A stretch of 64,000 nt of DNA from Phaeodactylum tricornutum CCAP 1055/1 (GCF_000150955.2 NC_011674.1:971083-1035082); one strand, 5' to 3'. Shown: positions 53,794 through 63,734, numbered from the stretch's first letter. Made by a program: numbers and translations. The notes: generated by a model not told the origin, from the letters alone.

Positions 53794-56015
53794 TGTCTAT
53801 TCTACTGTGCAAACTCCTCAATTGAGCAGGATTTTTCCTCAATTGAGGGGAGCAAAAAACGGACGGAAAGCAAGACCGTAGTGTGTACAATATGTACCGG
53901 GGGCTACTAGAACAAAACCAAAAACTAAGGTACACTTTGAACTCCTATACCTAATACAAATTATGGTCGAAAATAAAAGAACATACATAAACCTGTACTT
54001 CAGTGGGTGAATAAACTCAAGGCCTTTGCATGCAACTCAAGTACGTAAAAGTGGAAATTAACGGGTTACAGACCGTGTACATTATGCATGTGACGTACGT
54101 AGCACATCTTGCCTTTCTTTGTACCGCAAATCCACACCTCTTTCCCCCCTATACTCTCATCCAAACATTGAGAACAACAGGATGTAGTCTTTTGTGTACA
54201 CACACAACATTGACCCTGTAGCAGATAGTTCGTTTCAGTTCCGTCTTTTTGTTTTCTTGTTGCTGTTTTGATGACACCAATAAATCGCAATCCTACTCTC
54301 ATCAATTCCTCTGCTGCAACCACTGAAGCAAAGTAGCTATCTGCACATACAATGCGGTCAGACATTGTCCATGGCTGTACAAGATACTTGAGAATCATTG
54401 TACCATGAAGAGTTTCTCTGTGACGCTCTCCATTAAGTGCTTCTTCTGCTGCTGTCTTTACCAACCTTAGCCGAAGCATGATGCTGCTGCGACCGCAAGC
54501 AGTGTTATGAATCTCACACCCGTTCTCCGGCTTTCTATCAATTGCAACATACATGGGGAGTCCATGATTTATCCAATGGCCACCCTGTCCATACCACCGT
54601 GATATTGATTCGTCGACGCAAAGTAGATCAGATGGTCTGAACCGATTTTCACGGTGAGCATTAAATTGCTGAACAAAGCCATCTACCATAGTCCACCGAA
54701 CGCTTTCATTCCCCATTTCAGCAGACAAATGATCAGCTCGTTTGGTCCAGCGAAGGCACTGCCACACTTTGTCAAATCTTTCCCGAGACATCCCAGTCCT
54801 ACCAAAAGCTGGAGCCGGCACATACTTTGAGGTGCTCCTTGTCGACCAAAGGCTTGCCCTTGCCGAAAACTCGAAGCGTGTGGCAAGGATTAATACACCA
54901 AAGAACTTTAACATCTCTCCATTTGATATTTCTTTTTGACCCATAGAAGAAAGAACTTTACTTGTCTCATCTGACATTGTATTGAGGGTTGTAGTTGGAA
55001 ACATCATTAGAAAGTAATCCAGACAAGAAACGGATCTTCGTGAATCAGTACCTTGACCAAAAATTTCACCAACAGTATTTTTAACACCCCACGGCCGGAA
55101 GGAGACCTCTCCATTCATTTGACATTTAGTTGCATTGCTGTCGTTATACCAGAATGTTCCGTGGGCATCCGCATCGGGCGCTACATCTCGGTCCGTGGGT
55201 TGATCTTCAGAGTCCAACCCAGTATTTTCATCTCCATTGTTGTTACCCGTCACTTGAGCTAATCCTGGATGGATATCCATAGGTATGGGGGGTATAGGAG
55301 TGTACGGAATGGGAGTTTGTGTCTCCTTGGGATAATCAGAGTGTGCTTCCTCTCGCGGAAGCAAAGATAACGATGCTTGGTCAAGGTTTGATATTTCACA
55401 ATTGCGATTGGTGATATTAAGCGCAGAAGGCGCAAATAATTTCACTCTTCGAATATTCAATGTTTTCACCCTGAAAGTTCCTCCCCCGAGATAATATTGT
55501 GCCTTTATGTTGGTTGTCGACCGATTGGTTCGAAAGCCTGGAGTCACCAGCACTTCTGAAATCACTCCTTGCACCATTTTTGAATTCCACAAGGCACCAT
55601 ATCTACGACGACATTCGGCTTCGCAGGTGACAGCAGTGGCCTTAGTTTCGACCCAACTACCCACTTCTCTCCGGGGATCATTTCTGGTTGTCATGGTTAT
55701 TTTATTGTAGAGTTGTAACAACCTTAATAGTCAAACAAATGCTCAAGATGGGCAAGCAGAACACGTTTAAAGGTTTTTAAAAAATTGAAAAAATTACTAA
55801 ATTTTTCGTTCGGTATCCTGAACAATCAAAGCATGCTCGGACTCTATTGAAATTGAAAGCATGCCACCTCTATCCCATAACACAAAAAAACACGCTGAAT
55901 ACGATAGAAATAACGGCAAACGTTGCAACCGACAGCTTTGTTGTGATTACTTCGGTTGAAAATGCACCTCAATTGAGGAGTAGCTCCTCAATTGAGGTGC
56001 ACAGTAGAATAGACA
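53794..56015. mobile_element. piggyBac-like DNA transposon E1 (internally deleted), CTAG target site
   Basis: 2222 bp with perfect 18-bp terminal inverted repeats TGTCTATTCTACTGTGCA (53794-53811) and its complement (55998-56015). CTAG flanks both ends (53790-53793 and 56016-56019). Subterminal palindromes CCTCAATTGAGG occur near both ends. It encodes one transposase on the minus strand, which has lost part of its catalytic core. Base composition is more AT-rich than neighbouring genes. Confidence 0.93.
54066..55694 (-). CDS. piggyBac-like transposase (DDE_Tnp_1_7), internally deleted, third catalytic Asp lost
   Basis: 542 residues; the start is set by alignment of MTTRNDPRREVGSWVETKA to the E2 protein (MSEGDSRRKIGAQVTAKAC). 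An N-terminal domain of unknown type (RRYGALWNSKMVQGVISEV; TLNIRRVKLF) is followed by the DDE_Tnp_1_7 core. The first Asp is in LLCVDESISRWYGQGG and the second in RIVCADSYFASVVAAEELM. Right after FIGVIKTATR the protein jumps to KDGTETNYLLQG, skipping about 210 residues that in E2 hold the third Asp (GMIDRHNRSRQD). The frame is preserved. A Cys/His zinc-binding C-terminal domain (CCVCTQKTTSCCSQC, CYVRHMHNVHG) remains. Probably inactive for cutting, but may still bind DNA. Confidence 0.9.
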   Translation of the reverse strand: MTTRNDPRREVGSWVETKATAVTCEAECRRRYGALWNSKMVQGVISEVLVTPGFRTNRSTTNIKAQYYLGGGTFRVKTLNIRRVKLFAPSALNITNRNCEISNLDQASLSLLPREEAHSDYPKETQTPIPYTPIPPIPMDIHPGLAQVTGNNNGDENTGLDSEDQPTDRDVAPDADAHGTFWYNDSNATKCQMNGEVSFRPWGVKNTVGEIFGQGTDSRRSVSCLDYFLMMFPTTTLNTMSDETSKVLSSMGQKEISNGEMLKFFGVLILATRFEFSARASLWSTRSTSKYVPAPAFGRTGMSRERFDKVWQCLRWTKRADHLSAEMGNESVRWTMVDGFVQQFNAHRENRFRPSDLLCVDESISRWYGQGGHWINHGLPMYVAIDRKPENGCEIHNTACGRSSIMLRLRLVKTAAEEALNGERHRETLHGTMILKYLVQPWTMSDRIVCADSYFASVVAAEELMRVGLRFIGVIKTATRKQKDGTETNYLLQGQCCVCTQKTTSCCSQCLDESIGGKEVWICGTKKGKMCYVRHMHNVHGL

Positions 56016-56019
56016 CTAG

Positions 56020-58811
56020 TGTCTAGTCTACCGGCCGTTGTCCTAGATATAGGACATCATTTTGTCCTATATATAGGACAAGAAAAGAAGCAAAAACATA
56101 GAGTAATCCTGTAGCGGTAGTACAAAATTCTACACAAAAATGGAATTTGACCATGGTGATCAAGAATCACACTTTTACTATTTAAAATAGGACATGCATA
56201 CATAAAACTTGTACCATATTGTTCGTTAGGCGCCGTGACAGGTAGCCATGTGGTTTGCATAGCACAGCTTCCCCTTGGTGGTATAACAAACCCACGGTTC
56301 TCTGGAGTGAGGTGTTTCTTCATCTTTGCACACTGAGCAAACATATGTTGTCTTCTTGGAACACACCAAGCATCGTCCTTGTAGTCTATTGCTGCTAAAA
56401 CTACCGTCTTTGTTCTTTCTTCTTTTTTTGGTTGGTGTTAGGTGTGCGTACAGGCCACTTCTTGGTTCTCCCGTAGTCCTTGAAAGTGCTGGGCTGTCAT
56501 TGTCCAAATTTGCCTCCACGAAAACTCTGCGACTTCCAACATTGTCGTATTGGTTATCCACTAGCTCCTCAGCCAAGGCAGTGTAGAAGTCTTTCTGCTT
56601 TTCTTCTCTCCCGTTAGCTCTTCCTATTCCTGTACACAGACTGTAGGCCAACCAAGTGTCAACAACAATCATTCCAAATATTGAGAGGTTAACCCTTGTC
56701 AACCAATTTGTTGTACCCAACTTTCGTTCAAGCATCAGTGTATCCTGACGACTTCGATTGTGCCTGTCAATCATCCCACATGCAGAATAGTATAATTCCG
56801 CTGCTTTGGGCTGTGGAATGATAATTTCCAGCCTCTCTGGATCTGCATCCGGAGATTGGTCAATCTGTCTCCAACGATAGCGTACGTAGGGCTTGCCTGC
56901 ATCCAGACTGGAAGCACTCGACACAAAATATCGGCGGTCCCTGTCCATCCACACAAAAGCCAACAGAGTGCTATAATTTGTATCAACATCTCGCATCACA
57001 AGCCCTCTCCGTTCGCCTCTCTGGTTCAGCTCTAAAGTCGAAAGGTATCTCATCTGATATTGTTTTGTTGCTGTTTTTACAACTCCAATAAATCTCAAAC
57101 CATGTCGCTGCAACTCCATAGCTGTACCGACAGATGAAAAATACGAGTCAGCGCAAACAATCCGATCCGTCCACCACCAAGGAAGGACAAGCTCTTTGAG
57201 GATCTTTGTTCCATGCAGCAACTGTTCATTGTAGTCCCCATCATCTTCTGCTGCTGTCTTACCCTTTACAACCTTCAATCGAAGCATGATACCCGAACAG
57301 CCGCATGCGGCATTTTGAATCTCACAACCGTTTTCGGGCTTTCGGTCAATAGCCACATAATTGGGGAGTCCATGATTTATCCATTCCCCCCCTTGTCCAT
57401 ACCATCGCGACATTGATTCATCCACACAAATAAGATGAGATGGTTTGAAAGTATTGGCTCGATGATTGTTGTATCTTTCAACAAAATCATCGACAAGTTG
57501 CCACCGAAACGTATGGGAGCTCATACCTTCCGGCCGTTCAGGACACTGGTTGCTCCATCGGATATTTCGCCAAAGATCATCAAAGCGCTGCCGCGACATT
57601 CCTGTTTTTCCGAATGCAGGGGCAGGAATGTATTTTGACGGCGCGGTTGTGGACCACAATTGCGATCGACTGCTAAATTCAAATTTTGTCGCAAGAATTA
57701 GAATGCCAAAGAATCGAAGCAGCTCTCCTGTTGACATGCAGTGCTTGTTCTGTTGGGCAAGCTGCACATTTGTTAGCTGACACATGGCGCTCAGTTGGTC
57801 GGGTTGAAACATGAGAAGAAAATATTGCAGCCGCGAATATTTTCCATCAATGTCAGAGTCTGGACCAAGAAGGTCGCCAATTGGTGTATTGATGCCAAAC
57901 TGCTTACTTTGGACACTGCCATTTATATCAATCAATGTAGCTTGCTCGTCAGCATACCACTTTGTTTCATGAGCCATTACAAAGGAAGCGTCTTCAACAC
58001 CCCAAACCTGCGTGGCTACTTGTGCGGTAGGTCCTGCTACCTGTTCCCCCGCAGCTATTCCAATTTCCATCATCGGTTGTGCTGGAAATTCCAATTCTTC
58101 ATCAGGAGAAGTCTCCTGCAAGACCGCTTCTCCTTCCTCTTGCTCTGGAACGGCCAAATCTGTGTCTGCGTTGTCTACTGCCGGTATTGGTGCTGCGGGA
58201 CTGGATGGTACTGTCGACTGGTCCGGTTTGAAGAGTTTGACGCTACGGATGTTCAGAGTGCTCCGCTTGACTGATCCTCCACCAATATCAAAGTCAGCAG
58301 TAATGAAGGTTGATACACGGTTGTTTGGCGCCTTTCTGGTATTGTTGACCTCCACAACAGTCCCCACAACGACCTTGGTGGTCCTCAAAGCACCGTATCG
58401 CCGAGCACACTCACTCAAATGGACAACATGACAGGCCTTCGCTGTCACCTGAGCACCAATCTTTCGGCGGGAATCCCCTTCTGACATAATTTTTAATGAG
58501 CTTGGTGTAAGTTGTGTATAAAAGGTTGACTATGAGGGATGCAATGGACACTACATTGACTCGGGAATGGCTCAGTTCGGGTCGAAAAAAAAAGCAAATA
58601 TATTTTGAGTAACCCTAGCATTGACGACAAATGCTCTTAAAATGTTAAGAAATAGAGCATGCCATGCTCTCCCAAGACATTTCAGAGCATGGGGAACACG
58701 ATGGTAGCATTTGTTTTAAACAGATCTGATTATAATGTATAGTTCTAGAGGTTTGGAAAATGTCCTTTATTGAGGATGGGTCCTCAATATAGGACAGAAG
58801 TAGACTAGACA
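56020..58811. mobile_element. piggyBac-like DNA transposon E2 (apparently intact), CTAG target site
   Basis: 2792 bp with perfect 12-bp terminal inverted repeats TGTCTAGTCTAC (56020-56031) and GTAGACTAGACA (58800-58811). It is flanked by CTAG, sharing the left copy (56016-56019) with E1; the right copy is 58812-58815. Subterminal palindromes are different from E1, e.g. TTGTCCTATATATAGGACAA at about 56073-56092. It encodes a full-length transposase on the minus strand. Confidence 0.92.
56226..58487 (-). CDS. piggyBac-like transposase (DDE_Tnp_1_7), full length
   Basis: 753 residues. Layout: an N-terminal domain (RRYGALRTTKVVVGTVVEV; STLNIRSVKLFKP) and an acidic linker, then the DDE_Tnp_1_7 core, where LRFFGILILATKFEFSSRSQ precedes the first Asp in LICVDESMSRWYGQGG. 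The second Asp is in DRIVCADSYFSSVGTAMELQ and the third in YYSACGMIDRHNRSRQDT. The C-terminus is a Cys/His domain (CLVCSKKTTYVCSVCKDE, CYANHMATCHG), the zinc-binding end piece of piggyBac transposases. All three catalytic Asp positions are present and the frame is uninterrupted, so the gene may be active. It would cut and paste the element; whether E1 can be moved in trans depends on shared ends TGTCTA(T/G)TCTAC. Confidence 0.92.
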   Translation of the reverse strand: MSEGDSRRKIGAQVTAKACHVVHLSECARRYGALRTTKVVVGTVVEVNNTRKAPNNRVSTFITADFDIGGGSVKRSTLNIRSVKLFKPDQSTVPSSPAAPIPAVDNADTDLAVPEQEEGEAVLQETSPDEELEFPAQPMMEIGIAAGEQVAGPTAQVATQVWGVEDASFVMAHETKWYADEQATLIDINGSVQSKQFGINTPIGDLLGPDSDIDGKYSRLQYFLLMFQPDQLSAMCQLTNVQLAQQNKHCMSTGELLRFFGILILATKFEFSSRSQLWSTTAPSKYIPAPAFGKTGMSRQRFDDLWRNIRWSNQCPERPEGMSSHTFRWQLVDDFVERYNNHRANTFKPSHLICVDESMSRWYGQGGEWINHGLPNYVAIDRKPENGCEIQNAACGCSGIMLRLKVVKGKTAAEDDGDYNEQLLHGTKILKELVLPWWWTDRIVCADSYFSSVGTAMELQRHGLRFIGVVKTATKQYQMRYLSTLELNQRGERRGLVMRDVDTNYSTLLAFVWMDRDRRYFVSSASSLDAGKPYVRYRWRQIDQSPDADPERLEIIIPQPKAAELYYSACGMIDRHNRSRQDTLMLERKLGTTNWLTRVNLSIFGMIVVDTWLAYSLCTGIGRANGREEKQKDFYTALAEELVDNQYDNVGSRRVFVEANLDNDSPALSRTTGEPRSGLYAHLTPTKKRRKNKDGSFSSNRLQGRCLVCSKKTTYVCSVCKDEETPHSREPWVCYTTKGKLCYANHMATCHGA

Positions 58812-58887
58812 CTAGTCTGCCGGCCGTTGTCCTAGATATAGGACATCAGTTTGTCCTATATGTAGGACAAGAAAAGAAGCAAAAACA
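58812..58887 (+). repeat. Isolated extra copy of the E2 left end
   Basis: About 76 bp nearly identical (about 4 differences) to E2 56023-56098: the CTAGTCT, CCGGCCGTTG and TTGTCCTATAT-type palindromes, ending AAGCAAAAACATA. It lacks the outermost TGT of the E2 terminus and starts directly at the CTAG. No matching right end is visible in the following kilobase, so it is a truncated or solo end of a third, related element. Confidence 0.85.
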
Positions 58888-59762
58888 TAAAGTTAGAAAA
58901 ACCCTACGACAAGCATTTCGGGGTTCCTTATCCCTTTATCTTGGGTTTATGCGTATAAGTCTTTGTTTTACGTCTTTTTATCGTATCTACTATCCTTTGG
59001 TCCCACAGACACGTTTTAGCCCGTTATCGTTGCAGTTTTCTAGTTTATCAGACCCACTCGTTCTACGCTGAGGTAACGGGATCAAAGGTAGGGTGATTCG
59101 TTGTGTTTTGAGTGTTTGAGTGATCGCCAAGTCCGATAGTGCCTGGGGAGGTAAAGCTAAATACCTGGCTCTTCATGTCGTTGTTGAGTCGCCGAAGCCT
59201 GCAGAGGCCTGGAATATACTGCCAGTTTCTCGTAATGGTCCATGTGGTAGACATGTTGATCGGTAACTGGGTTTCGTATCCGTCTAACGGTCTGAAACGA
59301 GGCAAAATCTCCATGGTGGGACGCTTCCATGGATCTCTTCATCTACCGAAGAAGGTGCATTGCACAAGAATTTATTGTTTGCTAAAAGCTCGGATCCAAG
59401 CTTTATCCATGTGTGGATGATAAGTAGTTTGTTTGTATGGAACATTTACTTATACAGCAACAATTATCGGACTTGTACCAAACGGTAATCGTGGATCCTC
59501 CACTCTGATAGATATCAGCCAAATATCTCGTATTATGGGTTGCGACATGAAAATGGTGTTCGTCGCGTTTTATTGAAATGGTTCTCAAACGGTATTCAAT
59601 ATCGATATCACTTATATGGTATTTATGTGGTGTTCACATGTGATGTTATCAGTGATCAATAATTCTCGTGTTCACGTGGTGCAGAAAGAACACTGAATGT
59701 TGTCGAACCAGCTTACGAAGTTTTATGAAATTTAAGACAGATGAAGAAGACGAAAGTTGACC
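58888..59762 (+). other. 5' region of the copia element, LTR not defined
   Basis: About 875 nt between the solo piggyBac end and the copia ATG. It probably contains the 5' LTR, primer-binding site and leader. Without a 3' LTR (lost at the telomere) no LTR boundary can be fixed by comparison. A near direct repeat GTGTTCAC(A/G)TG occurs near 59631-59641 and 59669-59679. No other gene is seen. Confidence 0.4.
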
Positions 59763-62700
59763 ATGGCAGCTGCTTTAGCTCAAGTTCGAAATGCTTTACA
59801 AGCAATTGGCATTGTTGATGTCGAACAACGCGATGCTATCACGGATTCGATTACGTCTATGCATGTTTTCGAGATTGCAACGGATGATTTCATTAAGGAC
59901 ATGTGTAAGAACATCCGTCGTCCCGGGGGTACGCTTCCGAATCCTAACGCAGAACAACCTGGAGCCCCGGCAATGATTCCTCGCAATGGTGTAGCAATTT
60001 CACCTACTGCGGAGGAGCGTCTTGTGTTGTTGGCTTACTATGTTCGTCACCTTAAGCGCACTTCTCGGCCTTATCCGGCTCAGTTTAATGCGGCGCGTAT
60101 TTTCTCGATGATCGAGATCAAGAAGCGTGAGAAGGAAGACAAAGAGTTAGCAAAAGACCTTGTTGCTCCTGGACAAATTGAAGACCTGAAGAAGATCCGT
60201 GATGCCTTTGAAAATATTGCGGAATATTTGCTTCAAATTCGAGGAACAACGGGAGTTCCATTGGCTTATGTCATTTGTGAAGACAAAGAAGTTCCTGAAG
60301 GTCCGGATAACAACTATCAAGATGCGTTTGAAGAAATGATAGCGCGATGTCCGCATGAAGAAGAGTCCTATGCAGCAGATAATGCTCAAGTGTGGTCTAT
60401 TATTCGCGTTTGTACTCATGGTGGTCCTACTTGGAGCTGGGTGTCGGCTTATGCTCGAGCTCGTAATGGTCGTGCGGCTTGGTTTGCACTTCGCTCGCAT
60501 TATTTGGGACCGACTAATCAGTCAAAGATTATGACGCATGCTGAAGGTGATCTTGAGTCAAAGTTCTATAACGGAGAGCGTCGTAACTTTACTTTCGAAC
60601 GTTTTGCTGAGATTCATCAGCAAGCTCATACAGATTTGGAAGAGTTTGGAGAGCCATTGACAGAGGCTGCAAAAGTTCGGAAATTTTTGAAACGGATTCA
60701 GGCATCGTTTCTCAATTCTGCAATTGCCACTGTTTGTGCTAACCCATCTTTGAAAAATGATTTTGAAGCCACAGTGAATTTCCTCAGTGAGTTTATTGAA
60801 GAACCGAATCAAGCTCAGCTTCGAAATATTTCGTCAGGTCGATCAGGTCGCGGTCGAGGACGAGGTAGAGGATCAGGTCGTGGTAATAAAGGACGCGGTG
60901 GTCGCGGAGATATAGGTGTTTTCAACAAAGGTTCTACCAAGGGCATGGTGGATAAGTATTATACCTTTGATGAATACAAGAGTATGAATGCTGAACAGAA
61001 GCGTCACTTGCATACATTACGTCAAGAAGCTGGTGGTAAACGCAATGCTTCTACTGTTGATTCTCAAGAAAAGGAGGATGACAAGAAATCGAAGACGAGT
61101 CGTGATGATACGAGCTCGCTTACTTCGAAGTCGTCGGCAGGTCGCAATATGTCGCAGAGAAATTCGAATATGTCAGTGGTATCAACACGTTTTATCTCTA
61201 TACAGTCACTCAAGAGTGCATTTATATCACACGCGGAGTTAGATTCTCATGCGGATACTTGTTGCGTTGGAAAGAACGCTTATATATTTCACGAAACCTC
61301 TCGAACGGTTGATGTTTCTGCATTTTTATCTACATTAGGACAAGCCCGGTCTGTACCAATTGTCTCTGCTGCTCTTGCATATGATCATCCTTACACCTAT
61401 GAGACTTTTATTTTAATTATTCATCAGGCCTTGCACTTTCCTACCATGGAACATAATTTGTTAAATCCGAATCAGCTCCGGTTAAACGATGTGCAGGTCT
61501 ATGATTGTCCAAGATTTTTACTTGAAAACCCCACGGATTTGTCACATTCGATTTATTTCCCGAACGACAATCTTAAATTGCATCTGCAATTAGATGGTGT
61601 GATTTCGTATTTGCCAGTGCGAAAGCCGACTCCGGAGGAGTTTCAAAATTTTCACAAGTTGACTCTTACCTATGACAATCCGATTTGGGATCCTTATTCG
61701 ACGGATTTTACTCGTCAGGAGGAGAAGTATACCGATAGCAAAGGTATTTTGGTAACGAGACAATCCGGTCATGCAAACATTCAAATGATTTCGTCACACG
61801 AAAGTACAGTATCAGTTGTGTTGTCTAGTATTTCGGTGTCACTCGATGAACAACAGTATACCGATAGCAAAGGTATTTTGGTAACGAGACAATCCGGTCA
61901 TGCAAACATTCAAATGATTTCGTCACACGAAAGTACAGTATCAGTTGTGTTGTCTAGTATTTCGGTGTCACTCGATGAACAACAGTATACCGATAGCAAA
62001 GGTATTTTGGTAACGAGACAATCCGGTCATGCAAACATTCAAATGATTTCGTCACACGAAAGTACAGTATCAGTTGTGTTGTCTAGTATTTCGGTGTCAC
62101 TCGATGAACAACATTTTGTCGAAGCACTTGAGAAGACATGTCTGGTGAGTGTTGCTCAGTCGTCGAATTACAGGTACAGAGTTACTCCGGAGGAGTTAGC
62201 CAGACGATGGAATATCGGTTTATCTGCAGCGAAACGAACTTTATTGGCTACGACTCAGAGAGGAGTCAAGGATATTGCCAGTCGAACTCTAACACAGAGA
62301 GTCAAGCCAACTACGAGTCAACTCAGATACCGACATCTCCGTACAAGTGTGTATACGGATACAATGTTTGCTTGTGTAATGTCATTGAGCGGAAACACAT
62401 GTGCCCAGATTTACGTTAACGATCTTGATTGGACACGTGCTTATGCTATGAAGTCAAAAGGTAATGCCCATGAGACATTGGATTTGTTGTTTCACCGAGA
62501 AGGTGTTCCAGCCGAGATTATTTCGGATGGCGCGAAAGAATTGGTGCAGGGTGAATTCAGACGGAAGGTTCGTGCGGCAGGATCTCATGCTAGGCAGATT
62601 GAACCTTACTCACCGTGGTTAAATCGAGCTGAGACTGCAATCAGGGCATTGAAACGCATGACTAACATGGCTATGAAAAAGTCATCTGCGCCGTTATATT

Positions 62701-63734
62701 TGTGGGATTATTGCCTGGAGTTGCAAAGTATGATTCGATCGTCAATTGCACATAACATTTATGCATTGAACGACGATGTACCGAACACGGCAGTGTCAGG
62801 TGATACAACGGATATCAGTCACTTATGTGAATTTGCTTGGTATGATTGGATATGGTATTTGGACCCAGTCGACTTTCCGATAGACAAACGGAATCTAGGT
62901 CGCTGGCTTGGTCCTGCGCATGACATTGGTGATGTTATGTGTGCACGTATACTTGTTCGAAGTGGTCAAGTTGTATCTCGAACTTCTTACTCGCCACTTT
63001 CTACAGCTGATCTTAATTCCAGGGAGGTGCAATTAGACAAGTCCGCATTTGATGCAACTTTGAGCTATAATAACTGTGATGATGCCATTGCCCCTGTGTT
63101 TCCTCAGGAGGTTAATGTATTTTGCACTTATTCAGATGATTCGACAGGGGACGAGCTGCCAATGCCTCAAGCGGACGAGTTGGATCACGAAGCTTTTGAT
63201 GAATACCTTGATGCTCAAGTTGTGTTACCGTACAAGGACGTTGCTACCACTGGAACAGTTATTGCGCGTAAAAAGGATCGCGATGGTAACTTGGTAGGGA
63301 AATCACATCCCAATCCTGTTTTGGATACGAGAGTTATGGAAGTCCAGTTCCCAGATGGTAATGTGCAGGAATTTGCTGCTAACGTTATTGCGGAACACTT
63401 ATATTCGCAGGTGGATGATGAAGGACGCCGGTTTCGAATAGTAGATGAGATCATTGATCACAAGATGGATGGATCGGCAGTCGCACCTGACGATATGTAC
63501 TATACAGACAAGCATGGTGTGAAACGTATACGACGAACCACTAAAGGTTGGGAGTTGTTGTTGCAATGGATGGACGGATCCACAACTTGGTTTGATCTTA
63601 AAGATCTGAACCAATCGAATCCAATTGAAGTCGCCGAATATGCCGTTGCTAACAAAGTGCTTCATGAGCCAGCTTTTGCTTGGTGGGTACCAGACGTATT
63701 GCAGAAACGTGATCGTATTATTTCAGCGGTATAG
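59763..63734 (+). CDS. Ty1/copia (CoDi-type) gag-protease-integrase polyprotein, truncated
   Basis: 1323 residues from the ATG at 59763 to a TAG at 63732-63734. Gag-like region residues 1-385, with an RG-rich RNA-binding tract at about 357-383 instead of a CCHC knuckle. Aspartic protease motif AELDSHADTCCVG at about 491-503 (diatom-type DSHADT). Three identical 43-residue tandem repeats at about 656-784. Integrase: ELARRWNIGLSAAKRTLLAT, then catalytic D in VYTDTMFA (about 864), D in EIISDGAKE (about 920) and E in LNRAETAIRALKR (about 955). Then KPHGVKRIRRTTKGW-type sequence and the connection region. Codon use is AT-rich, unlike the neighbouring cellular genes. The reverse transcriptase and RNase H are absent. 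Confidence 0.93.
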   Translation: MAAALAQVRNALQAIGIVDVEQRDAITDSITSMHVFEIATDDFIKDMCKNIRRPGGTLPNPNAEQPGAPAMIPRNGVAISPTAEERLVLLAYYVRHLKRTSRPYPAQFNAARIFSMIEIKKREKEDKELAKDLVAPGQIEDLKKIRDAFENIAEYLLQIRGTTGVPLAYVICEDKEVPEGPDNNYQDAFEEMIARCPHEEESYAADNAQVWSIIRVCTHGGPTWSWVSAYARARNGRAAWFALRSHYLGPTNQSKIMTHAEGDLESKFYNGERRNFTFERFAEIHQQAHTDLEEFGEPLTEAAKVRKFLKRIQASFLNSAIATVCANPSLKNDFEATVNFLSEFIEEPNQAQLRNISSGRSGRGRGRGRGSGRGNKGRGGRGDIGVFNKGSTKGMVDKYYTFDEYKSMNAEQKRHLHTLRQEAGGKRNASTVDSQEKEDDKKSKTSRDDTSSLTSKSSAGRNMSQRNSNMSVVSTRFISIQSLKSAFISHAELDSHADTCCVGKNAYIFHETSRTVDVSAFLSTLGQARSVPIVSAALAYDHPYTYETFILIIHQALHFPTMEHNLLNPNQLRLNDVQVYDCPRFLLENPTDLSHSIYFPNDNLKLHLQLDGVISYLPVRKPTPEEFQNFHKLTLTYDNPIWDPYSTDFTRQEEKYTDSKGILVTRQSGHANIQMISSHESTVSVVLSSISVSLDEQQYTDSKGILVTRQSGHANIQMISSHESTVSVVLSSISVSLDEQQYTDSKGILVTRQSGHANIQMISSHESTVSVVLSSISVSLDEQHFVEALEKTCLVSVAQSSNYRYRVTPEELARRWNIGLSAAKRTLLATTQRGVKDIASRTLTQRVKPTTSQLRYRHLRTSVYTDTMFACVMSLSGNTCAQIYVNDLDWTRAYAMKSKGNAHETLDLLFHREGVPAEIISDGAKELVQGEFRRKVRAAGSHARQIEPYSPWLNRAETAIRALKRMTNMAMKKSSAPLYLWDYCLELQSMIRSSIAHNIYALNDDVPNTAVSGDTTDISHLCEFAWYDWIWYLDPVDFPIDKRNLGRWLGPAHDIGDVMCARILVRSGQVVSRTSYSPLSTADLNSREVQLDKSAFDATLSYNNCDDAIAPVFPQEVNVFCTYSDDSTGDELPMPQADELDHEAFDEYLDAQVVLPYKDVATTGTVIARKKDRDGNLVGKSHPNPVLDTRVMEVQFPDGNVQEFAANVIAEHLYSQVDDEGRRFRIVDEIIDHKMDGSAVAPDDMYYTDKHGVKRIRRTTKGWELLLQWMDGSTTWFDLKDLNQSNPIEVAEYAVANKVLHEPAFAWWVPDVLQKRDRIISAV
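61728..62114 (+). repeat. Three identical 129-bp in-frame tandem repeats
   Basis: Units start at 61728, 61857 and 61986; each encodes YTDSKGILVTRQSGHANIQM and continues for 43 residues in all. The three copies are identical in the bases I compared. The array lies between protease and integrase and keeps the frame. Confidence 0.95.

Noticed and set aside
58888-59762. Defined 5' LTR of the copia element
   Set aside because: No 3' LTR is left for comparison and no unambiguous primer-binding site was found by eye.
61728-62114. CRISPR-like array
   Set aside because: Three identical coding repeats with no spacers, inside a retrotransposon frame in a eukaryote.
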